The notes: generated from the sequence alone by a model not told the origin. 64,000 bases of DNA from Clostridiales bacterium UBA2432 (GCA_002342805.1 DDQW01000036.1:1-64000), one strand, 5' to 3'. Positions 26,957 to 35,992 are shown, counted from the first letter of the stretch. Made by a program: numbers and translations.

Positions 26957-27553
26957 ATGAAGGCAGTCGTTGAGTATGGAAAATATCAGGAGTATTTGAA
27001 GAAAATTTTATATGGATTACATGCAGGCGTTATTTTATTAGCAATTATAGGTGTTGGTATTTATAAGTATGTTGGACTTTTATCTGAGAATATGGCAGAT
27101 ACTTTTTTTACTCCGGAAGTATTGGCGGACTATTTCTTTAAGGTTATTTTAGTATGGGCGATTTTTTATTTTGTCAAGAAATTATGGATAACAAAGGCTG
27201 TGGACCGCTTTTATGATGTTGAAGGTGTGGATGAAAATTATTGGTTTTTGCCATGTTTATATAATACACGTATATACAACTCATGGTTTGGAAATATACT
27301 TATCGATGAAGACACGCTTTGGTTTAATGCAAACCGCGTATCAAAAGAACCGGTTAAATTTAAGGCGAACTGTTCAGACCTGAAAATATCGGTTCATCAA
27401 GAACCGTATAATGTGTTTGCGAAATTTTTATGGGGAGAAACAGCCGTGTTGGAATTAGAAGACCTTCACAACAAGAAAAAGGCGAGATTTTTAGTTCCAA
27501 ATCCGGAAGCGGTATCACAGGAACTGTTACGAGTTGTTAGCAGAAAGGAATGA
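26957..27553 (+). CDS. Hypothetical protein with two membrane helices
   Basis: 198 residues, not recognised. Two hydrophobic segments (about residues 21-42 and 56-75) are followed by a ~120-residue soluble domain that is probably cytoplasmic. It contains many aromatic residues (NYWFLPCLYNTRIYNSWFGN) and a likely beta-rich core, in a layout like small bacterial PH-like domain proteins. The start is certain because AGGAGG sits nine bases upstream. It overlaps the next frame's earliest ATG by four bases and is probably co-expressed with the lipoprotein gene. Function unknown. Confidence 0.75.
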   Translation: MKAVVEYGKYQEYLKKILYGLHAGVILLAIIGVGIYKYVGLLSENMADTFFTPEVLADYFFKVILVWAIFYFVKKLWITKAVDRFYDVEGVDENYWFLPCLYNTRIYNSWFGNILIDEDTLWFNANRVSKEPVKFKANCSDLKISVHQEPYNVFAKFLWGETAVLELEDLHNKKKARFLVPNPEAVSQELLRVVSRKE

Positions 27554-27558
27554 GTTCT

Positions 27559-28323
27559 ATGAAAAATAGTATACTGTTACTTGTCATTGTGTTTCTGTTT
27601 GTAGGCTGTCAGGCAGATACAAGTAATTTTGATGAACTTGAAATGGAACGGGATGATTTAGAACAACAATTGAGTGGTGAGATTTCAAAAAGTGCAAGTT
27701 TAGAAGACAAGCTAGAGACAGCTGGCCAAGAGATAGAAGTATTGAATCAAGAAATACTTGATTTGAATGAAGAATTAGAAATGGCTCTCGAAAAAGAAAG
27801 TGAACCGCTTACATTGTCATCTTCCGGCCAATTAATTGTTGCTGGTTTAGAAGTGATTGAGTTAATAAAAACAGAAGATTATGCTGCGCTTAGCGGATGG
27901 GTTCATCCGACGCTTGGCGTAAGATTTTCTCCCTATTTCTATGTAAATGCAAATTCAGATATTGTCATGACGCCAAATGATATTGCCAATATTGCATCAG
28001 ATACATCAGTTTATAACTGGGGAGCTTATGATGGAACGGGAGATCCTATTGACTTGACCTTTGCAGATTATTACGATCGATTTATTTATGATCAGGATTA
28101 TGCTAATCCAGAAGTTATTGGCAATAATAATGCGATTCAAGTCGGAAATATGCTTGATAATCATGATGATGTGTATCCAAACGGTGACTTTGTCGAATTT
28201 CATTTTTCGGGATTTGACCCTCAATTTTCAGGAATGGATTGGCGTTCGCTTCGACTCGTGTTTGTAGAAGATGCCGGCCAATTGTATCTTGTTGGACTTG
28301 TTCATGGTGAGTGGACAATATAA
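27559..28323 (+). CDS. Putative lipoprotein with coiled coil
   Basis: About 254 residues. The signal peptide ends in LFVGC, a lipobox. Residues ~25-85 form a charged heptad-like coiled coil (DELEMERDDLEQQL and similar). The remaining ~170 residues are a soluble domain rich in Asp, Tyr and aromatic residues, with no recognised family. ATG at 27559 has AGAAAGGA nine bases upstream and is preferred over ATG at 27550. Probably anchored outside the membrane and working with the two-helix protein before it; function unknown. It ends 10 bases from the convergent phosphatase gene. Confidence 0.72.
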   Translation: MKNSILLLVIVFLFVGCQADTSNFDELEMERDDLEQQLSGEISKSASLEDKLETAGQEIEVLNQEILDLNEELEMALEKESEPLTLSSSGQLIVAGLEVIELIKTEDYAALSGWVHPTLGVRFSPYFYVNANSDIVMTPNDIANIASDTSVYNWGAYDGTGDPIDLTFADYYDRFIYDQDYANPEVIGNNNAIQVGNMLDNHDDVYPNGDFVEFHFSGFDPQFSGMDWRSLRLVFVEDAGQLYLVGLVHGEWTI

Positions 28324-28333
28324 AAGTCTGAAA

Positions 28334-29761
28334 TTAAGAGTAAAATTTTAAACGACATAAGGTGATGTCATCATCAATGGGATTATCCCCTAGCATTGTG
28401 TTTAATACATGATGTGTGAATGCCTTTGTTGTATTTTCACCTGTCATCAAACTATTTTCTAATTGAATCTTAGCGTCATCAATAGCTACATCTATATGCT
28501 CAATTAGACCATCAGAATATAAAAAGATATAATCAAGTTCATTGCTGGAAAATGAATTCACTGTATATGTCGTATTGTTTTTAATGCCGACAATCATATT
28601 ATTAGAGGGAATAGCCGTAAGCTCTTCCTTCTTTTTTATGTAAAAAGAAGGGTGGCCGGCACTAATATAATTAACCTTTTTTTGGGACAAATCTACTTCC
28701 AGGAAGATTCCGGAAAGATAACGTATGGAAGTAGGGTCTTCTTGATTGACTTGACAAACGCAATCATTCATTTTTGCGACAGCGTTTGTGAGAGAGTCAT
28801 AGTAAATGGTGGATTGAAATACGGAGATTGCTTTTAGTCCAATGAGCGTCGCTGAAGCGCCATGCCCCATAACATCCAGTAGAGCCATGATATATTTGTT
28901 TTCAGAGACCCGTTCAAAACATATGAAATCACCACCTAAATAATTATAAGCTTTTGCCATTGCTTCAAAATGTAGATTGTCATCCTTATAATCCGGAGGT
29001 AGCATGTAGGCGATAATATCTTTTGCTGTTTTTATTTCTTGACTGAGATGGTCTGAAAGTAAACGTTCACGGTTGACAAGTTTTCCGATTTTAATATACT
29101 TGGTGATATTATCCAATGAATTAACAATGGGAGAAATGGTCGCTTCTTCATAAAAAAAACGACCGTTTTTTTGGCGATTAATGAAAAAACCATTCCATGT
29201 TTCCCCGTTTTGGATGGTGGACCAAAGATTTTGGTAAAAAGATGTATCGTGAACATTGCTTTTAATGAGTTTAGGTAAATGTCCCAGTACTTCGTCTGAA
29301 CTATATCCGGTGGCATTTAAAAAATAGGTGTTTGCAAATTCAATCTGACCAGTTGTATCTGTAATCACGATTGAATTTTGCGCCGCATTATAAAGTGTGC
29401 TGAGTATTTGGCTTTGAAACTTATAATTTAAATGCTCGCGAATGAGTTCGATCTGATAGGATAATTCAGCAGGAACAAAAGCCTTACGAAGATAAAAAGG
29501 TTTTTCATGGGAAATAAACAGATCGATTTGTTCATAATCTTGAAGTGATAACAATTTAAGACAAGCATCAAAATGTTTATCATAATAGGAAGGCGATTCT
29601 AAATAGAGTGTTGCATCAACAATGCTAAAATTAGCATCTAGTGGTGTATCAACAAGTAGACAATAATCTAAATTTTTAATGACCTCTTTAATTTTTGATA
29701 AACAGGTTTTGTCATCTGTGGCTACATAAATAGATAATGTAAAATCGATAAATTGTCTCAT
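28334..29761 (-). CDS. PAS domain-containing SpoIIE-type protein phosphatase
   Basis: 475 residues: an N-terminal ~125-residue region of unknown type, a PAS domain (about 130-235; SIVITDTTGQIEFANTYFLNATGYS) and a C-terminal PP2C/SpoIIE phosphatase (about 260-475) with metal-binding DVMGHGASATLIGL and YIFLYSDGLIEHID. RsbU/SpoIIE proteins dephosphorylate a STAS partner to release its binding of an anti-sigma kinase; the STAS gene lies 17 bases upstream. The start follows AGGAAGG. The PAS domain suggests direct sensing of a cytoplasmic ligand or redox state. Confidence 0.88.
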   Translation of the reverse strand: MRQFIDFTLSIYVATDDKTCLSKIKEVIKNLDYCLLVDTPLDANFSIVDATLYLESPSYYDKHFDACLKLLSLQDYEQIDLFISHEKPFYLRKAFVPAELSYQIELIREHLNYKFQSQILSTLYNAAQNSIVITDTTGQIEFANTYFLNATGYSSDEVLGHLPKLIKSNVHDTSFYQNLWSTIQNGETWNGFFINRQKNGRFFYEEATISPIVNSLDNITKYIKIGKLVNRERLLSDHLSQEIKTAKDIIAYMLPPDYKDDNLHFEAMAKAYNYLGGDFICFERVSENKYIMALLDVMGHGASATLIGLKAISVFQSTIYYDSLTNAVAKMNDCVCQVNQEDPTSIRYLSGIFLEVDLSQKKVNYISAGHPSFYIKKKEELTAIPSNNMIVGIKNNTTYTVNSFSSNELDYIFLYSDGLIEHIDVAIDDAKIQLENSLMTGENTTKAFTHHVLNTMLGDNPIDDDITLCRLKFYS

Positions 29762-29778
29762 AGTGGGGCCTTCCTAGT

Positions 29779-30111
29779 TTAATTTGATTGAATATTAATA
29801 ATTTGTCCGAGTTTGGTAATAGTAAATACTTTGTCAACCATTGGAGTTGGATTAAGCAATGTTAACTGAAAGTCTTTTTCCACAGAGAACTTATATAAGG
29901 AAATAAAGACTCCGACACCAGTACTATCAACAAAATCAATCTTTGATAAATCAATAAGAACACCTTCTAGATGTATGTTGGAGTCTTCTTTTTTTGATTG
30001 TATTAAAGCTTTGATTTCATTTTTGATTTGATCAGAATGATCCATCATAATTTTGCCTTCAGGTTTAATGAGGAGTTGGTTTTCTTCAAAAGTACAAATC
30101 ATGTTATACAC
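29779..30111 (-). CDS. STAS domain protein (anti-sigma factor antagonist type)
   Basis: About 107-110 residues, a single STAS domain. The phosphorylation-site motif VDSTGVGVFISLY is present, with Ser in the DST position as in SpoIIAA and RsbV. Start is GTG at 30111 (overlapping the chemoreceptor stop by eight bases) or ATG at 30102; neither has ideal spacing from AAAGG. Expected to be phosphorylated by the kinase-like protein at 31817-32230 and dephosphorylated by the SpoIIE-type phosphatase, forming a partner switch. Confidence 0.87.
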   Translation of the reverse strand: MYNMICTFEENQLLIKPEGKIMMDHSDQIKNEIKALIQSKKEDSNIHLEGVLIDLSKIDFVDSTGVGVFISLYKFSVEKDFQLTLLNPTPMVDKVFTITKLGQIINIQSN

Positions 30112-31804
30112 CAGCCTTTAGTTTGAATTCTTTGATTAAATCATTAAGTTCAATAACCTCTTGGGTTAAGGATTGATTCATTTCGTTAACCGTTACAATG
30201 GTCGCATTTTGTTCCTCTGTTGCAGCAGTTACTTCTTGTGTGCTTGCCGCGTTGCTTTGGATTGAATCGTTAACAGCGCTAATTGAAGTTAGTATCAGTT
30301 CTGTTTTTGAGAGCATTAAGTCTGAAACTTCTTCAAGAGAACGACCGGCTTTTTGTGTTGTTTCATTGTATTGGTACAGATTGGCAAGTGCATTTTCAGC
30401 TTTATTAATATGTGTTATTTGGCTGTTGACCAGTTCTTGATTAAATTCCATGGAATTCACAGTTGCCTTGGTTTCTGATTCAATATTTTCAATTAAACTA
30501 ATAATTTGAGAGGCTGCATCACTTGAGTTCTCTGCAAGTTTGCGGATTTCATCTGCAACAACGGCAAAGCCTTTCCCGGCTTCACCTGCGCGAGCAGATT
30601 CGATCGAGGCGTTTAATGCAAGAAGGTTTGTTTGTGCAGCGATACCTTCAATAACCTTGACCATTTCTCCGATTTGGCGACTACGTTCAATGAGCTTATT
30701 AACAGCGTTCGTAGCAAAATCAACGGTTTTGTTCACTTCATCCATGCTTTTGACGACCTCTTTTATAGCGGTTTGTCCACTTTCGGAAGCCTTAAAACTT
30801 TTTTCAATCGCTTGGCCGGTTTCGTCAACCATTCGATCTAATTGTTGCCCCATTCTTGCAAGTTCATCAGTTGATTGGGTAATGGAACTTAATTCTCCGG
30901 CCATGGCATCGGAGTTATTCGCTATTTGTACGGTTGTTGTTGTCACTTCTTCTGAAGCGATATTGATTTCTTTGAGCGAATCTCGAATAGCAAGCGAGTT
31001 TGTCTCGACATGGTCGGATTTTGACCGTATATTACTGATGATTAATGTCAGCTTATCAATCGTATCATTGACGGCAATGGCTAAAGAACCGAGCTCATCA
31101 CGTGACTGGTGGTCAACATACGTATCCAGATCACCTTGAGCGACTTTGTCCATGGACTGTACAACTTTATATATGGGCTGAATAATTATTCGAGAGAGTA
31201 CAAAGGAAATGATAATTGCAGCAAGAATGACAAGTCCGCTTGTTACGAAACTTACTGTGTTGAGTAAGATCTGAAGTTCTTCCATCTTAGAATGAAGTTC
31301 TTGGGAATGGTTTTCTTCGATTTCAGCAATGGCAAAAAGATTGTCTTTCACTAATTTGATATTCGGTAACATTTCGTTACGGAATATAGTACGTGCAGAC
31401 TCTGTATCCCCCTCTTGCATATGTTCGATAATTTCATGAGAAGCGTTGTGAATGATTTCATGAGGGGCTTCAATTGCCTTAAAAGGTTCTGCTATTCGTG
31501 GGGTTGGCGAGAAGTCATAGTACCATTGGCCTAGTTGACAGGCGGTGTAGTCAGAAGTGTCCATGCTATCAGATTCCCCTAAAAGGTAAAGAGACATATT
31601 AAGGACATATTCTTCATGGTCAATAATTCGATCATGAAGGAAACGAGTAAACTCTAAAGCCTCAATCGCATCTTCTGCGGAGGTTTCGTATTGATCTTCA
31701 AAGTAAAGGGATAGCCCGGTTTCAACGAATAAAAGAATAACAATAATTGCAAAAGAAATAATAAACTTAAATCGTAGAGAATGTGTTTTTGATATTTTGT
31801 GCAT
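30104..31804 (-). CDS. Methyl-accepting chemotaxis protein with CZB-like outer domain
   Basis: 566 residues: helix TM1 (about 13-30), an extracytoplasmic domain (about 31-185), TM2 (about 186-210), HAMP (about 211-265) and a long signalling region with the conserved hairpin tip EGIAAQTNLLALNASIESAR. The outer domain has a pattern H-x(n)-C-x-L-G-x-W-Y ... H-x3-H (residues ~57-115, with ACQLGQWYYD), which resembles the zinc-binding CZB domain. CZB domains are normally cytoplasmic, so this placement is unusual. It lies in an operon with partner-switch proteins, so its output may not be flagellar. Confidence 0.87.
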   Translation of the reverse strand: MHKISKTHSLRFKFIISFAIIVILLFVETGLSLYFEDQYETSAEDAIEALEFTRFLHDRIIDHEEYVLNMSLYLLGESDSMDTSDYTACQLGQWYYDFSPTPRIAEPFKAIEAPHEIIHNASHEIIEHMQEGDTESARTIFRNEMLPNIKLVKDNLFAIAEIEENHSQELHSKMEELQILLNTVSFVTSGLVILAAIIISFVLSRIIIQPIYKVVQSMDKVAQGDLDTYVDHQSRDELGSLAIAVNDTIDKLTLIISNIRSKSDHVETNSLAIRDSLKEINIASEEVTTTTVQIANNSDAMAGELSSITQSTDELARMGQQLDRMVDETGQAIEKSFKASESGQTAIKEVVKSMDEVNKTVDFATNAVNKLIERSRQIGEMVKVIEGIAAQTNLLALNASIESARAGEAGKGFAVVADEIRKLAENSSDAASQIISLIENIESETKATVNSMEFNQELVNSQITHINKAENALANLYQYNETTQKAGRSLEEVSDLMLSKTELILTSISAVNDSIQSNAASTQEVTAATEEQNATIVTVNEMNQSLTQEVIELNDLIKEFKLKAGV

Positions 31805-31816
31805 AATCGGATCTCC

Positions 31817-32230
31817 TTAGTTCACATATAATTTTTTGATAATATAATAGGAATAACGATTGCTAAGATCAGGATACGTTAAAAACCAATCAGTAAGCAA
31901 CATGACCATTAATAATCCTCGGCCGGCCTCGTTAAGTTGGGAAGAAGACTTCGGTGGGTGATAATCGTCGATGCCTCGTCCGGAGTCACTAACTTGAATA
32001 ATTACAACATCTTGATGTTGATAAATATGGATGCCTATGCTGTCGGTTGGCGTGTTTTGTACTTCCATTTCCTTGAAACTATTAATAATCAATTCGTGTA
32101 AAGCAATTAGTAAATCGGCATATACCGATTGCGGAAGTGGTGAAAGCATCCGTTCAACCTGTGAATGTACAGTTTCTAGTGAGCAATTCTTGATATTAAA
32201 TTCAAAATGATTTTCATAAATAAAAGGCAT
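31817..32230 (-). CDS. Anti-sigma-type ATP-binding protein (RsbW/HATPase_c_2)
   Basis: About 137 residues, a stand-alone GHKL ATPase/kinase domain: N-box ALHELIINSFKE (about residue 46), G1 box VSDSGRGIDD and G2 region AGRGLLMVMLL. RsbW/SpoIIAB proteins phosphorylate a STAS partner and hold a sigma factor or other target. No sigma factor gene is nearby, so the target may be another protein, possibly the chemoreceptor. The start is placed at 32230 because GGATAGGA lies just upstream; ATG at 32248 has no such site. First gene of a four-gene operon. Confidence 0.82.
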   Translation of the reverse strand: MPFIYENHFEFNIKNCSLETVHSQVERMLSPLPQSVYADLLIALHELIINSFKEMEVQNTPTDSIGIHIYQHQDVVIIQVSDSGRGIDDYHPPKSSSQLNEAGRGLLMVMLLTDWFLTYPDLSNRYSYYIIKKLYVN

Positions 32231-32353
32231 AACATTTATCCTATCCATATTATTTTACTATAAAATATCCAAAAAAAATAGTACAAATGTACCATTTACG
32301 TATTATTTACATCATTATATCACAAATTGTGAAGTTTTTCCACAGTGAGATTG

Positions 32354-33010
32354 TTAACTTTTTATGTACGCGGAAAAATGTTCTTGAAAATAGTGAGATT
32401 TTACATCGGAGCGCAAGTGATTATAAATAATTGAATCAATGGCATCCGGTTCATTACCTTTAATATGTTCGACAATCTTTTTATGTTCATCAATAATCGA
32501 CAATAATTTTTCTTTTCTCAACATATGAAGATGGCGAAAGCGTGTATAGTGGACCGTTGATGACTGTATTAAGTCCCATACCATTTCGCGACCGGCAAGC
32601 TGATATAATGTTTTATGAAATTGATCATCGTATTTGATAAATGATTGTAAATCGATTGTCGGATCAGCGCACTCGGCTTGTCGATTAAGAATTTGTATTA
32701 AGCGGTGTTCGCCTTGTAAAGAGAGTTTTCCGCAAAGATCTTTTAGAATTTCTTTTTCCACAATACTGCGCATATAAATAATTTGCTCCACAGAATCTAA
32801 GTCAATATATGAAACAACGCTTCCGCGCTGTGGATAAATATCGATATATCCGGCTAAGGATAATTGCTTTAAGATATCGCGAATTGGTGTACGTGAAAGA
32901 GAAAAACGTTCGCTTAAGGTCGTTTCACTAAGGAGTGTTCCGGGTTTTAATTGTAATGTAAGAATTTCTTCTTTTAACGTTTCTATTATGGTCTCTTTTT
33001 TGCTTGCCAT
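32354..33010 (-). CDS. GntR-family transcriptional regulator (FCD type)
   Basis: 218 residues. The N-terminal winged helix (about residues 8-70; LKPGTLLSETTLSERFSLSRT) is typical of GntR, and the C-terminal all-helical FCD ligand domain (about 75-210) has metal-binding His/Asp positions (DDQFHKTLYQLAG). The gene is divergent from uxuA, and the gap contains a perfect GTATAC-centred palindrome of the kind FadR-subfamily proteins bind. It most likely represses uxuAB until a hexuronate or mannonate-type ligand binds. TAGGA precedes the ATG. Confidence 0.9.
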   Translation of the reverse strand: MASKKETIIETLKEEILTLQLKPGTLLSETTLSERFSLSRTPIRDILKQLSLAGYIDIYPQRGSVVSYIDLDSVEQIIYMRSIVEKEILKDLCGKLSLQGEHRLIQILNRQAECADPTIDLQSFIKYDDQFHKTLYQLAGREMVWDLIQSSTVHYTRFRHLHMLRKEKLLSIIDEHKKIVEHIKGNEPDAIDSIIYNHLRSDVKSHYFQEHFSAYIKS

Positions 33011-33045
33011 GATTTGTGTATCCTACCTTTCTCTTATTATAATCT

Positions 33046-33073
33046 AGTATACATGATTTGATTTAAAAGTAAA
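33046..33073 (-). promoter_or_regulatory. Promoter of the gntR gene overlapping a half-operator
   Basis: On the minus strand TTTACT (33068-33073), 16 bases, TATACT (33046-33051). The -10 box contains the GTATAC core (33047-33052) of the uxuA operator, suggesting weak autorepression. Confidence 0.45.
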
Positions 33074-33104
33074 GAATTTTAATGTGTTTTTTCAAGATAT
33101 CCTA

Positions 33105-33133
33105 TTGACAAATAGAATGAAGTGTTTTATAGT
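33105..33133 (+). promoter_or_regulatory. Sigma-A promoter of uxuAB
   Basis: TTGACA (33105-33110), 17 bases, TATAGT (33128-33133). Transcription should begin near 33140, at the edge of the operator. Confidence 0.75.
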
Positions 33134-33142
33134 AAAACATAT

Positions 33143-33158
33143 AACTTGTATACAAGTT
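33143..33158. promoter_or_regulatory. Operator palindrome for the GntR/FCD repressor
   Basis: AACTTGTATACAAGTT is a perfect 16-base palindrome at the predicted transcription start of uxuAB. TTGTATACAA-like sites are typical targets of FCD-type GntR regulators, and the regulator gene is divergent from uxuA. Confidence 0.75.
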
Positions 33159-33176
33159 CAAATAAGGAGGTATTTT

Positions 33177-34253
33177 ATGCAAATGACGTGGAGATGGTAT
33201 GGAGAAGGCAACGACTCTATTACCTTAGATCACATTCGTCAGATTCCGGGTGTAGAAGGTATTGTATGGTCCTTACACAATAAGGTTGCTGGTGAAGTAT
33301 GGGAAGAAGAAGAAATTGACAAGGTCATGGACCTGATCAAGAGTAAAGGTTTCAATGCAGATGTCGTTGAAAGTGTTAACGTACATGATGACATCAAGAT
33401 TGGTTTGCCAACACGCGACAAATATATTGATATTTATATTGATACCATTAGAAAATTGGGTGCGAGAGGGGTTAAGGTTATCTGTTATAACTTTATGCCT
33501 GTATTTGACTGGACACGCACAGATCTTTATAAAGAGTTGCCCGACGGTTCGAACTCACTTTTTTATGAAAAAGATGCCATTGTCAACGATCCCAATATTA
33601 TGGCAGAGCGCATTTTAAAAGGTGCAGGAAAGTATACGATGCCCGGATGGGAACCGGAACGTATTGCAAAGCTTGATGAATTGTTCAAATCTTATGCCGG
33701 TGTGGATGAAGATAAACTTTTCGAGAATTTAAAATATTTCTTAGAGCGAATTATGCCGGTTTGTGAAGAGCAAGATGTTAAAATGGCGATACATCCGGAT
33801 GATCCACCATGGCCAATATTTGGACTGCCTCGTATTATCCGAAGTCGTGATCATATTAAGCGCTTCTTAGACCAGGTGGATAATCCATATAGTGGTTTGA
33901 CATTATGTACAGGGTCGCTTGGACCTAATTTATTCAATGATATTCCTTCAATTGTACGTGAATTCCATGACCGCATTTATTTTGCACATATCCGAAATGT
34001 TAAAGTCTATGAAAATGGTGATTTTAGTGAAGTATCTCACCGTGGAAAAGACGGAAACGTGGATGTATATGAAGTGCTAAAAGCCTATCATGACAATGGA
34101 TATACTGGATATCTTCGTCCGGACCATGGTCGCCACCTTTGGGGTGAAGAAAAAGATTGTCGTCCCGGTTATGGATTATATGACCGTGCACTTGGTGTGA
34201 TGTACATGTTAGGTGTGTGGGATAGTTTGGATAAACGCAAAGGAGGCCACTAG
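33177..34253 (+). CDS. uxuA: Mannonate dehydratase
   Basis: Dehydrates D-mannonate to 2-keto-3-deoxygluconate in hexuronate breakdown. The 358-residue TIM-barrel protein shows MTWRWYGEGNDSITLDHIRQ at the start, the metal-binding region MAIHPDDPPWP (about residue 202), CTGSLGPN, FAHIRNVK and LRPDHGRHLWGE near the C-terminus, all UxuA hallmarks. The start at 33177 follows AAGGAGG; the frame is open further upstream but across the promoter and operator. It abuts uxuB with no gap. Confidence 0.96.
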   Translation: MQMTWRWYGEGNDSITLDHIRQIPGVEGIVWSLHNKVAGEVWEEEEIDKVMDLIKSKGFNADVVESVNVHDDIKIGLPTRDKYIDIYIDTIRKLGARGVKVICYNFMPVFDWTRTDLYKELPDGSNSLFYEKDAIVNDPNIMAERILKGAGKYTMPGWEPERIAKLDELFKSYAGVDEDKLFENLKYFLERIMPVCEEQDVKMAIHPDDPPWPIFGLPRIIRSRDHIKRFLDQVDNPYSGLTLCTGSLGPNLFNDIPSIVREFHDRIYFAHIRNVKVYENGDFSEVSHRGKDGNVDVYEVLKAYHDNGYTGYLRPDHGRHLWGEEKDCRPGYGLYDRALGVMYMLGVWDSLDKRKGGH

Positions 34254-35858
34254 ATGTTAGAATTAAAACGAAAAGCCCTAGACCAAAAAGACGCATGGGC
34301 AGAGATTGATGTTGCGCTTCCCAAGTTCGATATTGATGCTGTTCAGAAGAATACGGTAGAACGTCCGACATGGATTCATTTTGGTGCAGGTAATATTTTC
34401 AGAGGCTTTGTTGCGAATGCCTATCAAAAAGTATTAAATAAAGGCTTGGCGGATACAGGTATCGTTGCAGTGGACTCTTTTGACTTTGAAGTTATTGATA
34501 AAGTGTATACGCCCTTTGATAACTTAACCATGCTCGTCCTTATGAAATCAACAGGAGAGTTTGAAAAAACAGTGGTCGGATCCATTGTTGAAGCTATCAC
34601 GACAGATCCCCAACGTTCTGAAGATTTTAATCGTTTAACAGATATTTTTGAAAACCCATCCTTGCAGATGGTCAGTTTTACAATTACTGAAAAAGGCTAT
34701 GCGATCACAACACCGGATGGAGAATACATAGGTGTTATCAAAAAAGATCTTGAAAGTGGAATAGAGCATCCGATTCACACCATGAGCATAATTACAGCAC
34801 TTGCATACAAGCGCTTCAAAAAAGGTGCATATCCATTAACATTTGTATCTATGGATAACTGCTCACATAATGGTGACAAGGTTAAAGCGGCTGTATACAC
34901 GATAGCTGATGAATGGCTTAAACGTGGGTATGTTGAACAAGACTTTATCGATTATATTAAAGATGAATCAAAAGTTACCTTCCCACTATCAATGATTGAT
35001 AAGATTACGCCACGTCCGTCACAGGATGTACAAGAAAGTCTTGAAAAAGATGGTTTGAGCAATATGGATGTTATTATTACAGATAAGAATTCATATATGG
35101 CACCCTTTGTTAATGCGGAAATCAGTGAGTATCTTGTCATAGAAGATAAGTTTACAAATGGACGTCCTAAGTTAGAAGAAGCCGGAGTCATCTTTACAGA
35201 TCGTGAAACGGTCAATCGTGTAGAGACAATGAAAGTAACCACTTGTTTAAACCCACTTCATACAGCATTAGCTGTAACCGGGTGTTTACTAGGTTATACA
35301 CTCATCGCTGATGAAGTCAAAGATCCCATATTAGCAAGACTTATCAATAAAATTGGCTATGAAGAAGGCTTAAAAGTTGTTGTGAATCCGGGAATTATCG
35401 ATCCAAAAGAATTTATTGATGAAGTTGTAAATGAACGATTTGCAAATCCATTTATACCGGATACACCACAACGAATTGCGACAGATACATCTCAAAAAGT
35501 CGGCATTCGATTTGGTGAAACAATCAAATCCTACGCAGCATCAGATACATTAGACCCAAAAGAATTAACAGCGATTCCATTAGCACTTGCTGCATGGGTA
35601 CGTTACCTTCTTGGTGTAGATGACAAAGGTCAAAACTTTGACTTAAGTTCAGATCCACTCATGGAAGAACTCCAAAAATTAATGGCAGGCATCCAATTAG
35701 GTGATCAAGAGGCCAACATAAAACCATTGCTAGAAAAAGAAAGCATCTTTGGTCTAGACCTATATTCAGTCGGACTCGGCGAAAAAATCGAAGGATTTTT
35801 CCTTGAAATGTTAGCCGGTCCCGGAGCAGTAAGAAATACACTAGAAAAATATTTATAA
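34254..35858 (+). CDS. uxuB: Fructuronate reductase / D-mannonate oxidoreductase
   Basis: Reduces fructuronate to mannonate, the step before UxuA. 534-residue mannitol-dehydrogenase family protein: nucleotide-binding start IHFGAGNIFRGF (about residues 41-52) and catalytic-domain region KVTTCLNPLHTALA (about 326-339) with the Lys, Asn and His of this family. AGGAGG lies at the end of uxuA, seven bases before the ATG. The hexuronate isomerase (UxaC) and KDG kinase/aldolase genes are not in the window. A clear terminator follows. Confidence 0.93.
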   Translation: MLELKRKALDQKDAWAEIDVALPKFDIDAVQKNTVERPTWIHFGAGNIFRGFVANAYQKVLNKGLADTGIVAVDSFDFEVIDKVYTPFDNLTMLVLMKSTGEFEKTVVGSIVEAITTDPQRSEDFNRLTDIFENPSLQMVSFTITEKGYAITTPDGEYIGVIKKDLESGIEHPIHTMSIITALAYKRFKKGAYPLTFVSMDNCSHNGDKVKAAVYTIADEWLKRGYVEQDFIDYIKDESKVTFPLSMIDKITPRPSQDVQESLEKDGLSNMDVIITDKNSYMAPFVNAEISEYLVIEDKFTNGRPKLEEAGVIFTDRETVNRVETMKVTTCLNPLHTALAVTGCLLGYTLIADEVKDPILARLINKIGYEEGLKVVVNPGIIDPKEFIDEVVNERFANPFIPDTPQRIATDTSQKVGIRFGETIKSYAASDTLDPKELTAIPLALAAWVRYLLGVDDKGQNFDLSSDPLMEELQKLMAGIQLGDQEANIKPLLEKESIFGLDLYSVGLGEKIEGFFLEMLAGPGAVRNTLEKYL

Positions 35859-35874
35859 AATAAAAAAATACATC

Positions 35875-35919
35875 AAAACAGCCCATTGCGATTTCAATTA
35901 TGCAATGGGCTGTTTTTTT
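35875..35919 (+). terminator. Terminator of uxuAB
   Basis: 15-pair perfect stem (arms 35875-35889 and 35902-35916, core GCCCATTGC/GCAATGGGC) with a seven-T tail, 16 bases past the uxuB stop. Confidence 0.92.
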
Positions 35920-35963
35920 GTTAAAGCAATAATAGTTATTTTTAAAAAATGACAAAATAAATA

Positions 35964-35992
35964 TTGACAAATATGTTTTTAGGGTGTATTAT
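35964..35992 (+). promoter_or_regulatory. Sigma-A promoter of the restriction-modification island
   Basis: TTGACA (35964-35969), 17 bases, TATTAT (35987-35992). It is followed by an untranslated stretch of about 240 bases containing a small hairpin (36051-36084: AGCTCA/TGAGCT outside TGATG/CATCA) and then the gene at 36237. Nothing else is seen in the gap 35993-36236. Confidence 0.6.

Noticed and set aside
30540..31139. A 199-codon open frame on the plus strand.
   Set aside because: It lies entirely opposite the chemoreceptor gene, whose motifs are clear; no ribosome binding site and no recognisable protein.
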